The notes under the pieces are model-generated. The model searched no databases. It saw only the letters and a program-made list of their open reading frames with translations, and had not been told where the DNA came from. Below, one piece after another: positions 33,501 through 40,757 of a DNA stretch of 64,000 nt. This DNA is from Prosthecobacter sp. (lineage in GTDB: Bacteria > Verrucomicrobiota > Verrucomicrobiia > Verrucomicrobiales > Verrucomicrobiaceae). Position numbers and translations under genes: made by a program. The stretch spans positions 1 through 64,000 of the forward strand of contig JAFMIR010000004.1 of NCBI GenBank assembly GCA_017853885.1. The letters are read 5' to 3'. Numbering within the stretch: the stretch's first letter is position 1; the number at the start of each line of letters is the position of its first letter.

Positions 33501-33978
33501 TTCAGAGGAGGACTATGACTTCCTGCGTTTCTACATAGATGATGTGGAACAAGAGGCCATCAGTGGCGAGCTCGGATGGACGCGGAAGAGCTTTCTCATC
33601 GCCTCTGGCACGCACACGCTGCGCTGGACCTACAGCAAGGATGAGGCCACTGAAAGCGGGCTCGACTCTGGCGTCGTCGACAGTTTCGCCATCCATCACG
33701 ACAACGATGGCGACGGCATTTATTCAGACATTGAAACGTGGTTCGGCACCAGCGACAGCAGTGCCACCAGCTTGCCTATCTTTGCCATGAATCGCGGTGC
33801 CTCCACGACGATTCAATTCCCCACCATCTCCGGCAACGACTACCGCGTCGAATCCAGCGACGATCTCCAAAAGTGGATCCCCGTCAGCGTCATCACCGCC
33901 ACCGGTTCCAGCACCACTTGGACAGATTTGAATGCCTTAAACAAAACCAAGCGCTTCTATCGCGTGGTGATTCCGTGA
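30517..33978 (+). CDS. Secreted subtilisin-family serine protease with P domain and Ig-like domains
   Basis: The 1,153-aa preproprotein has a signal peptide (MRFVLLLTFLTACTSVLRGQ), a propeptide to about residue 125 and an S8 catalytic domain with Asp184 (GIVDDG), His221 (DFHGTACAG), Asn322 (AAGNGNG) and Ser412 (GGTSSATPTVAG), so it should be active. A proprotein-convertase P domain covers about 525-680. Two putative Ig-like (He_PIG) domains with the ITGTPTETG and LIYGSVATLGTYPV turns follow, interspersed with two copies of a jelly-roll-like module (FQWKVSSEKNFDYL and FYWGVSSEEDYDFL). The last 60 residues form a module with YRVESSDDLQKW, common at the C-terminus of exported Verrucomicrobiota proteins. 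The frame is open upstream to 30361, but the ATG at 30517 begins the signal peptide. The substrate is unknown. Confidence 0.9.
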   Translation: MRFVLLLTFLTACTSVLRGQVAIGGKPFVRSVAEAGPKGEWVLYEKGVQQNEGTRRWLTQRVLVELQPGKTAADLQGLAGVVKAETRGKYAIVEFAGSADASLVGAKALQKQPGVRSAEPMLARQLFGKWVPNDPYFAHNASNAGYQWHLRNTGQNGGTANVDVNVVPAWDNYKGTGIRIGIVDDGLQLTHPDLIANVDTANDRDFNGLDDDPSPGEKDFHGTACAGVAAARGNNGLGVTGAAPEANLVGLKLIAAPTTDADEADAFAFKNDLIHIKSNSWGPYDSAYGQGGPGPLSLAAMQNAVTTGRGGKGTIFLWAAGNGNGSGDDSNYDGWANSPFAIAVSAINEKDRSSFYSEPGANILVCAPSSSGNEGITTTDITGANGYNDEGGTVERPDFSNLDYTNGFGGTSSATPTVAGVIALMLQANPNLTYRDVQEILVRTAVKNDKFDGEWVQNGAGFHFNVRYGAGLVNAQTATAMAATWTSVAPLQTKTYTQTTLTQPIPDFDTNGTSRVFHVPLTDNLRLEHVTVRIKATHPYAGNLEFRLTSPSGVKSRLARARFNDNSANLDWTFMSTHFWGERSHGDWKLEVFDRMVDHVGTLDEVTITFHGTETSEALPLPVLTSNWIIVGREDWNTDHQLTASNFATSYSADRYWPFSGLPSGWNFNPTTNRITGTPTETGLYEGFQNTTNATGTSSEYSYFYVLAAAPALSTAVEQPTTQKIIPFGFADPVSQTSISHDGVDAIQTATVGDEEYSGIEFTVNGPARLAFQWKVSSEKNFDYLVLSVDGYVKDYITGEKDWTPSITDMGPGPHNVDIYYFKDEATAKGQDKGWIDGITITSTTAPPVIKPATVNVWKNTYFRHAIEATNAPTSFSAVDLPAGLSLHASTGLIYGSVATLGTYPVTVQATNSLGTSTETITIQVGTVEQGLAEVLDAPSQSITSSGDVPWVPQQLYSRDGQDGARSGAIGHNQSSSMSMQVTGPCKVTFYWGVSSEEDYDFLRFYIDDVEQEAISGELGWTRKSFLIASGTHTLRWTYSKDEATESGLDSGVVDSFAIHHDNDGDGIYSDIETWFGTSDSSATSLPIFAMNRGASTTIQFPTISGNDYRVESSDDLQKWIPVSVITATGSSTTWTDLNALNKTKRFYRVVIP

Positions 33979-34026
33979 GAGGTGAGAACCAAGAGCTCTG
34001 ACGTTTCACTTTTTGCCACTCACCTC
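33979..34026. other. Inverted repeat between convergent genes
   Basis: GAGGTGAG at 33979-33986 and CTCACCTC at 34019-34026 form a perfect 8-bp inverted repeat with a 32-base loop, between the ends of the subtilase and apaG genes. The loop is long and no T-run follows, so a terminator role is only possible. Confidence 0.3.
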
Positions 34027-34041
34027 AGACCCCATGCCATC

Positions 34042-34422
34042 TCATACATACATCGGCGGATGCATATCAAAAGCCGGAATCCGCGTGCAGACGGGCCTAC
34101 CATGGCTGGTGGTGCCAAAGAACGAGCCGTTGGCCGTGCTTTCGGTCTTGATGACGTGGTAGCTGTTGTAGCTAAAGGTTTCGCCCGGCAAGAGCTTCGG
34201 GAACTGCCCCACCACACCATCTCCCTCCACGACCGTCGTCTGACCTTCACTATCGCGCACGATCCATTTGCGGCCGAAAATGCTCACTGTCTCCGGCGAA
34301 CCGTTGTGGATGGAGATGTGATACACAAACGGATGCGGACGATCCGGCGGCGCAGGACGCGTCGGGTCGTATGACACGCTGTCCACGCAGACGGTCAGTC
34401 CTGGCAAGTCTTCGAAAGTCAT
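34042..34422 (-). CDS. apaG: ApaG domain protein
   Basis: The 126-aa product is a single ApaG (DUF525) domain, an immunoglobulin-like beta sandwich: VYHISIHNGSPETVSIFGRKWIVRDSEG, interrupted here after 20 letters in the family motif as VYHISIHNGS then GRKWIV, followed by VVEGDGVVGQFPKLLPGE and a C-terminal segment rich in aromatic and Pro residues. In enterobacteria ApaG has been linked to cobalt/magnesium handling, but the biochemical role is unsettled. Length matches the family (about 125 aa). It is convergent with the subtilase, 63 bp apart, and divergent from thiD, 51 bp apart. No Shine-Dalgarno site precedes the ATG. Confidence 0.93.
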   Translation of the reverse strand: MTFEDLPGLTVCVDSVSYDPTRPAPPDRPHPFVYHISIHNGSPETVSIFGRKWIVRDSEGQTTVVEGDGVVGQFPKLLPGETFSYNSYHVIKTESTANGSFFGTTSHGRPVCTRIPAFDMHPPMYV

Positions 34423-34473
34423 GTGTGGAATCTACGCTTGAATCATCGAACGTGAAACTCGAAACTCACGCCA

Positions 34474-35274
34474 ATGCCTCCTCCTCCCGTCATCACCATC
34501 GCCGGCTCTGATTGTTCCGGTGGCGCGGGCATCCAAGCGGACATGAAATCCATCTCCGCCAACGGCGGTTACGCGCTTACAGCCCTCACCAGTGTCGTTT
34601 CGGAGACGCCGGGGCTGGTTTCGCAGATCCGCCTGCTCGATGCGGCCTTCATCGTGGACCAGATCCGCGTGCTGTTTGCTGGCTTTCCGATTCGCGCGGC
34701 CAAAACGGGTATGGTGGGCGGCACGGAGCAAATCCAAGCGGTCGCCGAAGCCTGGCAGAAGCATGCTGGAGACATCCCGCTGGTCGTCGATCCCGTCATG
34801 GTGGCCACTAGCGGCGGCCGTTTGTTGCAAGATGAGGCCGTCGAGACGCTCGGCGCGGAGCTTTTGCCTCTGGCCACCCTCATCACACCCAACATGGACG
34901 AGGCCGCCGTGCTTTGGGGGCGCAGCGTGACAACTCGTGATGAAATGGCTGCCTGCGCCGCCGATCTCGCCACGCGGTATCAAACCGCTGTGCTCGTCAA
35001 AGGTGGCCACCTCATTGGCGACGCCGCCGCGGATGTGCTCATCAGTTCGGGTGGCCTTTCATGGCATGAAACGGCCCGCACACCCGGCGTCCATACTCAC
35101 GGAACTGGCTGCACCTACTCCTCCGCTATCGCCACCGGCCTCGCCCAAGGCCTCGACCTCGTCAGCGCTGTCTCAAAGGCCAAAAGCTACGTCAACCGGG
35201 CCATTGCGCAGCATTTTGACTGGCCCGATGCCAAGATGGGTCGATTGCATGCGTTGAACCATTTTCCGTCATGA
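34474..35274 (+). CDS. thiD: Hydroxymethylpyrimidine/phosphomethylpyrimidine kinase
   Basis: ThiD phosphorylates hydroxymethylpyrimidine and its monophosphate in thiamine synthesis. The 266-aa ribokinase-fold product shows the substrate motif IAGSDCSGGAGIQADMKSI near residues 9-27, KTGMVG, VVDPVMVATSGG, ITPNMDEA, VLVKGGH and the C-terminal anion-hole motif HGTGCTYSSAIA. All expected motifs are present and length is normal. The stop overlaps the start of the next gene by 4 bp (ATGA at 35271-35274), so translation is probably coupled. No other thiamine gene is nearby and I see no TPP riboswitch in the 51 bp upstream. Confidence 0.96.
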   Translation: MPPPPVITIAGSDCSGGAGIQADMKSISANGGYALTALTSVVSETPGLVSQIRLLDAAFIVDQIRVLFAGFPIRAAKTGMVGGTEQIQAVAEAWQKHAGDIPLVVDPVMVATSGGRLLQDEAVETLGAELLPLATLITPNMDEAAVLWGRSVTTRDEMAACAADLATRYQTAVLVKGGHLIGDAAADVLISSGGLSWHETARTPGVHTHGTGCTYSSAIATGLAQGLDLVSAVSKAKSYVNRAIAQHFDWPDAKMGRLHALNHFPS

Positions 35275-36353
35275 GATTCTGTTCCGCCATTTGTGCTCTT
35301 CCAATCGCTACCGCTGCCTTCACGGCGGAGAAGAAAGCAGCGGACATCACACAAAACGGCATCCAGACCGCTTTTCGGATACTACAGCGGGAGTACATTC
35401 GCAGTGGCGATCTGACCTTGGACGAACTGAATCGTGCCGCATTGCACGGACTACTCGATCGTTTGCAATTCGGAGCGGAACTCGTGGCTCGCACGGAGGT
35501 TCCCAAGCAGGCGGAAGCAGGTGGCGTGCAGGCGGAAATGCTCAGGCCCGGCATCGCGCTGCTGCGGCCCATGGCCTTCCGCCAAGAGGAGATCGCCGCG
35601 ATGGAGCAGCAGGTGGCGAAATGCGTGAAGGAAGGCGCAAAGCACCTCATCCTCGATCTTCGAGCCCCCGCCGCTCCAGGGGATTTCGATGTGGCCTCAG
35701 CCATGCTGGGGCTATTTGTGTCGAAAAATGAGGTGCTCTTCAAAACACGCCAGATGACCGATTCGAACACGGAGGTGCTACGCAGCGACCGCGAGCCTTT
35801 GTGGAAGGCTTCGCTGCTCGTTTTGATCGATGGCGATACCTGCAACGTGGGTGAGGCCATCGCCGCCGTGCTGCACCAGCGCAAACAAGCCCGGCTCATT
35901 GGCGCTGCCACCCGCGGGGCCGCAGTGCGCTACGAAACGATCCCAGTCGATGCCAACTGGTCACTCCGTTTTGCCCGTGCTGAGGTGCTGCTGCCAGATG
36001 ACACTTCCATCTTCCAAAAAGGCCTTGTGCCAGATTTTCCCATCCAACTCGCTGAAAAAACCAAGCAGTCCTTTTTTGATCCCACGAACCCAGCCCGCGC
36101 TGCCAGCACGATCACGGATGCGCCGCGCATACGCTTCAACGAGGCTGCGCTCGTCGCCGGCACGAATCCCGAACTCGACTCCTACATCCGCCGTTCCGCA
36201 GGCAAGCCACTTCCCGAAGACAAGGCCAAACCCAACGACACGGTGCTACAACGAGCTGTGGATTTCCTCATCACCAATGACCATCTCCAAGCCGCCAAAA
36301 TCCGCTGGAGTCAGAAGCCACCCGCACCAAAAAACGTTCCAAAGAACGAATGA
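35271..36353 (+). CDS. S41 (tail-specific protease)-like protein with degenerate active site
   Basis: The 360-aa product has a weak N-terminal signal-like segment and a C-terminal-processing-peptidase fold: HLILDLRAPA at residues 125-134 matches the usual DLRxNxGG strand, and LLVLIDGDTCNVGEAIAAVL followed by IGAATRG matches the catalytic strand and loop. Where active members have Ser in SASASE, this protein has GDTCNVGE (188-195) with Asn192 at the nucleophile position. The catalytic Lys of the TFGK loop is replaced by Ala217. No PDZ domain is evident. It is therefore probably a pseudo-protease, perhaps a binding or scaffold protein. It overlaps thiD by 4 bp upstream and the IF-1-like gene by 4 bp downstream. 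The alignment was made by eye, so the residue assignment needs confirming. Confidence 0.75.
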   Translation: MRFCSAICALPIATAAFTAEKKAADITQNGIQTAFRILQREYIRSGDLTLDELNRAALHGLLDRLQFGAELVARTEVPKQAEAGGVQAEMLRPGIALLRPMAFRQEEIAAMEQQVAKCVKEGAKHLILDLRAPAAPGDFDVASAMLGLFVSKNEVLFKTRQMTDSNTEVLRSDREPLWKASLLVLIDGDTCNVGEAIAAVLHQRKQARLIGAATRGAAVRYETIPVDANWSLRFARAEVLLPDDTSIFQKGLVPDFPIQLAEKTKQSFFDPTNPARAASTITDAPRIRFNEAALVAGTNPELDSYIRRSAGKPLPEDKAKPNDTVLQRAVDFLITNDHLQAAKIRWSQKPPAPKNVPKNE

Positions 36354-36589
36354 CAACCGCCGCTCCGCTTCCGCCGCTCACTTTTGACATTCCCGACAAG
36401 GTCGAGACTGAAGTCATCATCCGTAACGTGCTCAGTGAGCGCACCTGCCACGCCGCGTTGCCGAACGGCAAGATCGTTTTCGCTTTCATCGATACCCAAA
36501 AACCGCTTGTTCCCCTTATGGAAGGCTCGGTCATGCGTGTCCGCATGGATTTGGCCGACTTCTCACGGGCCGAGTTGATCACCCGATGA
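36350..36589 (+). CDS. IF-1-like S1/OB-fold protein
   Basis: The 79-aa product resembles translation initiation factor IF-1: VIIRNVLSERTCHAALPNGK matches the first strands and the conserved NG turn (39-40), EGSVMRVRM matches the GDKVTVE strand, and DLADFSRAELITR matches the DLSKGRI end. It is divergent: the usual MAKE start is replaced by a Pro-rich 15-residue leader and several basic RNA-facing positions differ. It could be the organism's main IF-1 or a paralogue. It begins inside the stop of the S41-like gene (ATGA at 36350-36353), which implies coupled translation. Another small OB-fold protein cannot be excluded. Confidence 0.65.
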   Translation: MTTAAPLPPLTFDIPDKVETEVIIRNVLSERTCHAALPNGKIVFAFIDTQKPLVPLMEGSVMRVRMDLADFSRAELITR

Positions 36590-36625
36590 AGGAATTGAGC
36601 GCGGCCGAGTGTTTATGGCAGGCTC

Positions 36626-38677
36626 ATGCGCCCTCTCGTTCTCCTTTTTCTAGCTCCCGCAGCCATCGTCGCCCAACTCGGCCCCAACGGTGCCACCGCG
36701 TCTTTCAAAGGCAGTCTACCCCCCAAGCCCACCGCCGCTCTTTCGGCGGAGCAGGAGGCAGGTATCGAGGCGCGCTTGAAGAAACTCACGGTTGAGTTCG
36801 CTGCGTTGAAGAAACACGAACGTGCCGCAGACGCTGAGATCTTCCTCAAAGCGGTGCGCTATGCGCTCGAGTTCGACGAGTGGTATGACAAGAAGCCCGA
36901 AGATGGACTCAAGAAGGCCAACACCTTGCTCGATGAAGCCGCCAAGCGCATCGACGGCCTCAAAAAGAACCAGACGCCTTGGCTCGATGGCAGTGGACAG
37001 AAGGTACTCGGTTTTTACTCGAAGCTCGACGACTCTGCGCAACCCTACGGCGTCGAGATTCCGGAAGGCCTCGACTTCAAAGCGAAGAAAACGCCCATGT
37101 GGATCTGGCTCCATGGCCGTGGGGATACCGCGACGGACCTGCACTTTGTTTACAGCCGCCTCGTGGCGAAAAAGCCCGGCCAGTTCCAGCCCGCGGGCAC
37201 CATTGTGATCCACCCCTTCGGTCGCTACTGCAATGGCTGGAAGTCCGCCGGTGAAGTGGATGTATTTGAGAGCCGCGACGATGCGATGAAGCGTTTCAAC
37301 ATTGACTCAAACCGTATCGCGATTGCCGGATTCAGCATGGGCGGCGCAGGTGCATGGCATCTCGGTGCCCATTTTCCCGACCAGTGGGCCTGCGTGCATA
37401 CCGGCGCCGGTTTTGCCGATGTGAAGCGCTACCAGAAGCTCACGGCAGACAAATATCCCGTGTGGTATGAGCAGCAACTCTGGGGCTTTTATGATGTGCC
37501 AGACTATGCGCGAAACTTCCTCAACGTGCCACTCATCAGCTACAGCGGCGAAAACGATGCTCAACGTGACAGCGCCGAATACATGATGGAGGTGCTCGCG
37601 AAGGAAGGCCTCAAGCCGCCGCACCTCATCGGCCCTGGCATGGGGCACAAGTATCATCCCGAGACGATCCAAGAAGTACAAGCTTGGATCGAAAAAGCCG
37701 TCGAGAAGGGACGCGATCTCTTTCCGAACGAGGTCCATATTCAGACAAAGACCGCATTGTATGGCCGTGTGAAGTGGGTCAATCTCCACGGCCTTGAGGA
37801 GAGCTGGAAGGATGCCCGTATCGATGCGAAGGTGCTCGACGGCCAGAGCATTGAGATCCAGACGAGCAACGTCTCCCGCATCGTGCTCTACCCGCCGCCG
37901 CAGGCTCGCAAGGGTGGTGGCAAGGTGAAGGTGCTCATTGATGGCGCCGCCCTCAGTCTCACCGTTGGCCCCGAACTCCCTCATTTTGAGAATTTCCTCA
38001 ACGCCGGACCTCGCGTGCCAAACTCGTTCTGCCGCCTCATCAAAGAAAACGGCCAGTGGCGCGACTATGGCAATGCCACACCCTTCCAGCATGAAGGCCC
38101 GGAAGGCGGTAAGCCCAACTCTCACCCCGGCTTGATCGACACGGCATTCATGAAGCGCTTCCTCGTTGTGCTGCCAGATGGTAAATCATCCTCCGCTGCT
38201 GTCGATGCGTGGGTGAAGACCGAATCCGCGCACTTCCTCGCTCGTTGGCGCAGCCTGATGCGCGGTGATGTGCGCGTGGTGAAGGCTTCGGAGGTGAAAG
38301 ACCTCTTCACTGAGGGCCAAACGCAGGGCCTCATCCTGTGGGGCACGCCGGAGTCAAACTCGTGCATCCAGGCCGTGCTGGACAGCTTACCTCTCAACTG
38401 GGACACGAAAAAGGTTGGCATCAAATCGAAGGGCAGCTTCGATGCGGCCACACATGTGCCTGTTTTGACCTACCCAGCCCTGAAATCGGCCGGGTTCGAG
38501 CTCGTCATCAATTCCGGGCTCACCTTCCGCGAGGCCCATGATCGCACGAACTCGCTGCAAAACCCAAAACTGCCCGATTGGGCCATTTTGGACATCACAC
38601 AGCCTCGTAACGGCGAGACAGCAGGTAAAGTCGTCGCGGCGGACTTTTTCGATGATCGCTGGAATGTGAAAAAGTAA
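36626..38677 (+). CDS. Secreted alpha/beta-hydrolase (esterase-like) with long C-terminal extension
   Basis: The 683-aa product has a signal peptide (MRPLVLLFLAPAAIVAQ), a helical N-terminal region of about 120 residues, then an alpha/beta-hydrolase domain. WIWLHGRGDTATDL carries the oxyanion segment, IAGFSMGGAGAWHLG carries the nucleophile Ser near residue 237, SGENDAQRD probably gives the Asp, and GMGHKYHPE gives the His near residue 341. This is the plan of secreted feruloyl or acetyl-xylan esterases and prolyl-oligopeptidase-like enzymes in this phylum. The C-terminal 300 residues form beta-rich domains seen with such hydrolases, followed by a possible second Rossmann-like segment. It starts 36 bp after the IF-1-like gene. 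The substrate is unknown; a plant-polysaccharide ester is plausible given the pectate lyase nearby. Confidence 0.8.
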   Translation: MRPLVLLFLAPAAIVAQLGPNGATASFKGSLPPKPTAALSAEQEAGIEARLKKLTVEFAALKKHERAADAEIFLKAVRYALEFDEWYDKKPEDGLKKANTLLDEAAKRIDGLKKNQTPWLDGSGQKVLGFYSKLDDSAQPYGVEIPEGLDFKAKKTPMWIWLHGRGDTATDLHFVYSRLVAKKPGQFQPAGTIVIHPFGRYCNGWKSAGEVDVFESRDDAMKRFNIDSNRIAIAGFSMGGAGAWHLGAHFPDQWACVHTGAGFADVKRYQKLTADKYPVWYEQQLWGFYDVPDYARNFLNVPLISYSGENDAQRDSAEYMMEVLAKEGLKPPHLIGPGMGHKYHPETIQEVQAWIEKAVEKGRDLFPNEVHIQTKTALYGRVKWVNLHGLEESWKDARIDAKVLDGQSIEIQTSNVSRIVLYPPPQARKGGGKVKVLIDGAALSLTVGPELPHFENFLNAGPRVPNSFCRLIKENGQWRDYGNATPFQHEGPEGGKPNSHPGLIDTAFMKRFLVVLPDGKSSSAAVDAWVKTESAHFLARWRSLMRGDVRVVKASEVKDLFTEGQTQGLILWGTPESNSCIQAVLDSLPLNWDTKKVGIKSKGSFDAATHVPVLTYPALKSAGFELVINSGLTFREAHDRTNSLQNPKLPDWAILDITQPRNGETAGKVVAADFFDDRWNVKK

Positions 38678-38772
38678 AAAAAACTCTGTGCTGGCAGCAC
38701 GAGCGAGGATTTTCCCAAGCGGTTGGTTGCACTTGCCGAGCCACTTGCCAAGGATGAGTGCTTCTTTCCACA

Positions 38773-40755
38773 ATGAGCGACCCGATCCGGCATGAGTGCG
38801 GCATTGCCGTCGTGCGGCTGAAAAAGCCGCTCGGTTACTATCACACGAAATATGGCAACGCCCTTTACGGCTTCGACGCCTTGCAGGCGCTGATGCAAAA
38901 AGTGCGCAATCGCGGTCAGGACGGCTTCGGCTTCGGCTGCTGCAAGCTCGACATGCCTGCCGGCCTTCCTTACATGTTCCGTGAGCGCAGCACCGAGAGC
39001 GTCGAGCGGATCAGCCAAGTCTTCGACGGCCTGCGCAAGGACATGAAGCGCATCGCTCGCCGCATCAACGACCAGCGCAAGGAGGAACGACATCAGGAAG
39101 GCAAGGAATACATTGCTTTTGAGGAAGATCCGGCAGCTATTAAACGGGAGTTCGAGATGGCCGGAGAGATTTACATTGGCCACCTGCGTTACGGCACCTG
39201 CGGAGATTTTGGCAAGGGAGCCCTGCATCCCTATGTGCGCCGCACCACTTGGCCCACCCGCACCCTGATGGTGATGGGCAATTTCAACCTCACCAACAGC
39301 AACGAGCTCAACCAAATCATGATGAAGCGGGGCCAGCACCCTGTCTTCGGCACCGATACGCAGAGCGTGCTCGAAGAGATCGGTTTCCAACTCGATGAGG
39401 CTCACACCCAGCTTTACCACACCATCCGTGATGCGGGTGTCCAGGGCGAGCAGATTCCCGCCCAGATCAGTCAGCAGCTCGACGTCCACCGTGTGATCGA
39501 GCGCTCTGCAGAGAAGTGGGATGGCGGCTACGCCATCGTCGGTGTCATCGGCAATGGTGACCTGTTCGCCATGCGCGATCCGAACGGCATACGCCCCTGC
39601 TTCTACTATGAAAACGACGAGATGCTGGTCATGGCCTCGGAGCGGGTTGGGCTCATGTCCGTCTTCGGGCTAGAGGAAAAACAGATCCACGAACTGCCGC
39701 CCGCTCATGTCCTTGTCGTCAAAGCAGACGGGCAGACCTCTCTGAAGCCCTACCGCCCGATCGGCGACTACAAGCCCTGCTCTTTCGAGTGCATCTATTT
39801 CTCCCGCGGCAATGACAGTGCCATCTACCGGCAGCGAAAGGCTCTGGGTGAGCAGCTTGTGCCGCAGGTCGTGAAGGCTATTGGCAATGATTTCGAGCAC
39901 ACAGTGCTTAGTTTCATCCCCAATACTGCAGAGACCGCCTACTTCGGCTTCCTCGATGGTTTGAGAAGAGCGCGTCGCGTGGTCGTGAAAGACGCACTAC
40001 TCGAAATGCTCAAGGATGGCCATTTCGATGCCGACGACGAAAAGCGCCTCGATGACCTCGTGTTGCGAAATTGGCCACGCGCCGAGAAAATTGCCCTCAA
40101 GGACATCAAAATGCGCACTTTCATCGCGCAGGAGTCCGGCCGTGACGCCCTCGTCTCCGGCAGCTACGACATCACCTACGGCGTCGTCACTTCACAGGAC
40201 AACCTCGTTGTCATCGACGACTCCATCGTCCGAGGCACCACCTTGAAAAAGAGTCTCCTGCGCATCCTCGCCCGCACAAATCCAAAACGCATCATCGTCT
40301 GCTCCACCGCACCGCAGATCCGCTACCCCGACTGCTACGGCATCGACATGGCGGAACTGGGTAAGTTCATCGCCTTCCAAGCCGCCACAGCCCTCTTGCG
40401 TGAACGCGGCATGGCCCACATCATTCGTGAGACCTACCTCGCCTGCAAAGCCGAGCTCAAAAAACCCAAAGATGAGATGCGCAACGCCGTGAAGGCCATC
40501 TACGCCCCCTTCACCGACGAAGAGATCTCCGCCAAAATCGCTGGGATGATCTCTCCTGAAGAGACCCCGTGGCATGGCGAGGTCCAAGTCATCTACCAGA
40601 CTATCCCTGGACTCCATAACGCCCTCGGCGCCGAATACGGCGACTGGTATTTCAGCGGTGACTACCCGACCCCCGGCGGCTATGCTGTGGTGAACAACAG
40701 TTTCATCCTCTACTACGAAAACAAAGGCGGCCGCGCGCACGAGGCACTGCTGTAA
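38773..40755 (+). CDS. purF: Amidophosphoribosyltransferase, long form
   Basis: PurF makes phosphoribosylamine from PRPP and glutamine, the first step of purine synthesis. The 660-aa product has an Ntn glutaminase domain whose nucleophile is probably Cys9 after removal of MSDPIRHE (HECGIAVVRL), with YIGHLRYGTCG near residue 133 and RDPNGIRPCFYY, and a C-terminal phosphoribosyltransferase domain with the PRPP motif VVIDDSIVRGTT near residue 480 and YPDCYGIDM. It is longer than the usual 470-500 aa because of a charged helical insert after residue 80 and a C-terminal extension of about 100 residues. Long forms like this are known in Bacteroidota and Verrucomicrobiota. A GTG at 38758 would add five residues; the ATG gives the conserved start. 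It may be one of two PurF paralogues. It is convergent with the next gene, 2 bp apart. Confidence 0.9.
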   Translation: MSDPIRHECGIAVVRLKKPLGYYHTKYGNALYGFDALQALMQKVRNRGQDGFGFGCCKLDMPAGLPYMFRERSTESVERISQVFDGLRKDMKRIARRINDQRKEERHQEGKEYIAFEEDPAAIKREFEMAGEIYIGHLRYGTCGDFGKGALHPYVRRTTWPTRTLMVMGNFNLTNSNELNQIMMKRGQHPVFGTDTQSVLEEIGFQLDEAHTQLYHTIRDAGVQGEQIPAQISQQLDVHRVIERSAEKWDGGYAIVGVIGNGDLFAMRDPNGIRPCFYYENDEMLVMASERVGLMSVFGLEEKQIHELPPAHVLVVKADGQTSLKPYRPIGDYKPCSFECIYFSRGNDSAIYRQRKALGEQLVPQVVKAIGNDFEHTVLSFIPNTAETAYFGFLDGLRRARRVVVKDALLEMLKDGHFDADDEKRLDDLVLRNWPRAEKIALKDIKMRTFIAQESGRDALVSGSYDITYGVVTSQDNLVVIDDSIVRGTTLKKSLLRILARTNPKRIIVCSTAPQIRYPDCYGIDMAELGKFIAFQAATALLRERGMAHIIRETYLACKAELKKPKDEMRNAVKAIYAPFTDEEISAKIAGMISPEETPWHGEVQVIYQTIPGLHNALGAEYGDWYFSGDYPTPGGYAVVNNSFILYYENKGGRAHEALL

Positions 40756-40757
40756 TC

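Noticed and set aside
38678..38712. Small hairpin GTGCTGGCAGCAC next to an A-rich run after the esterase gene
   Set aside because: A T-run would follow the stem only in the minus strand, where no gene ends; in the plus strand it is not a terminator.
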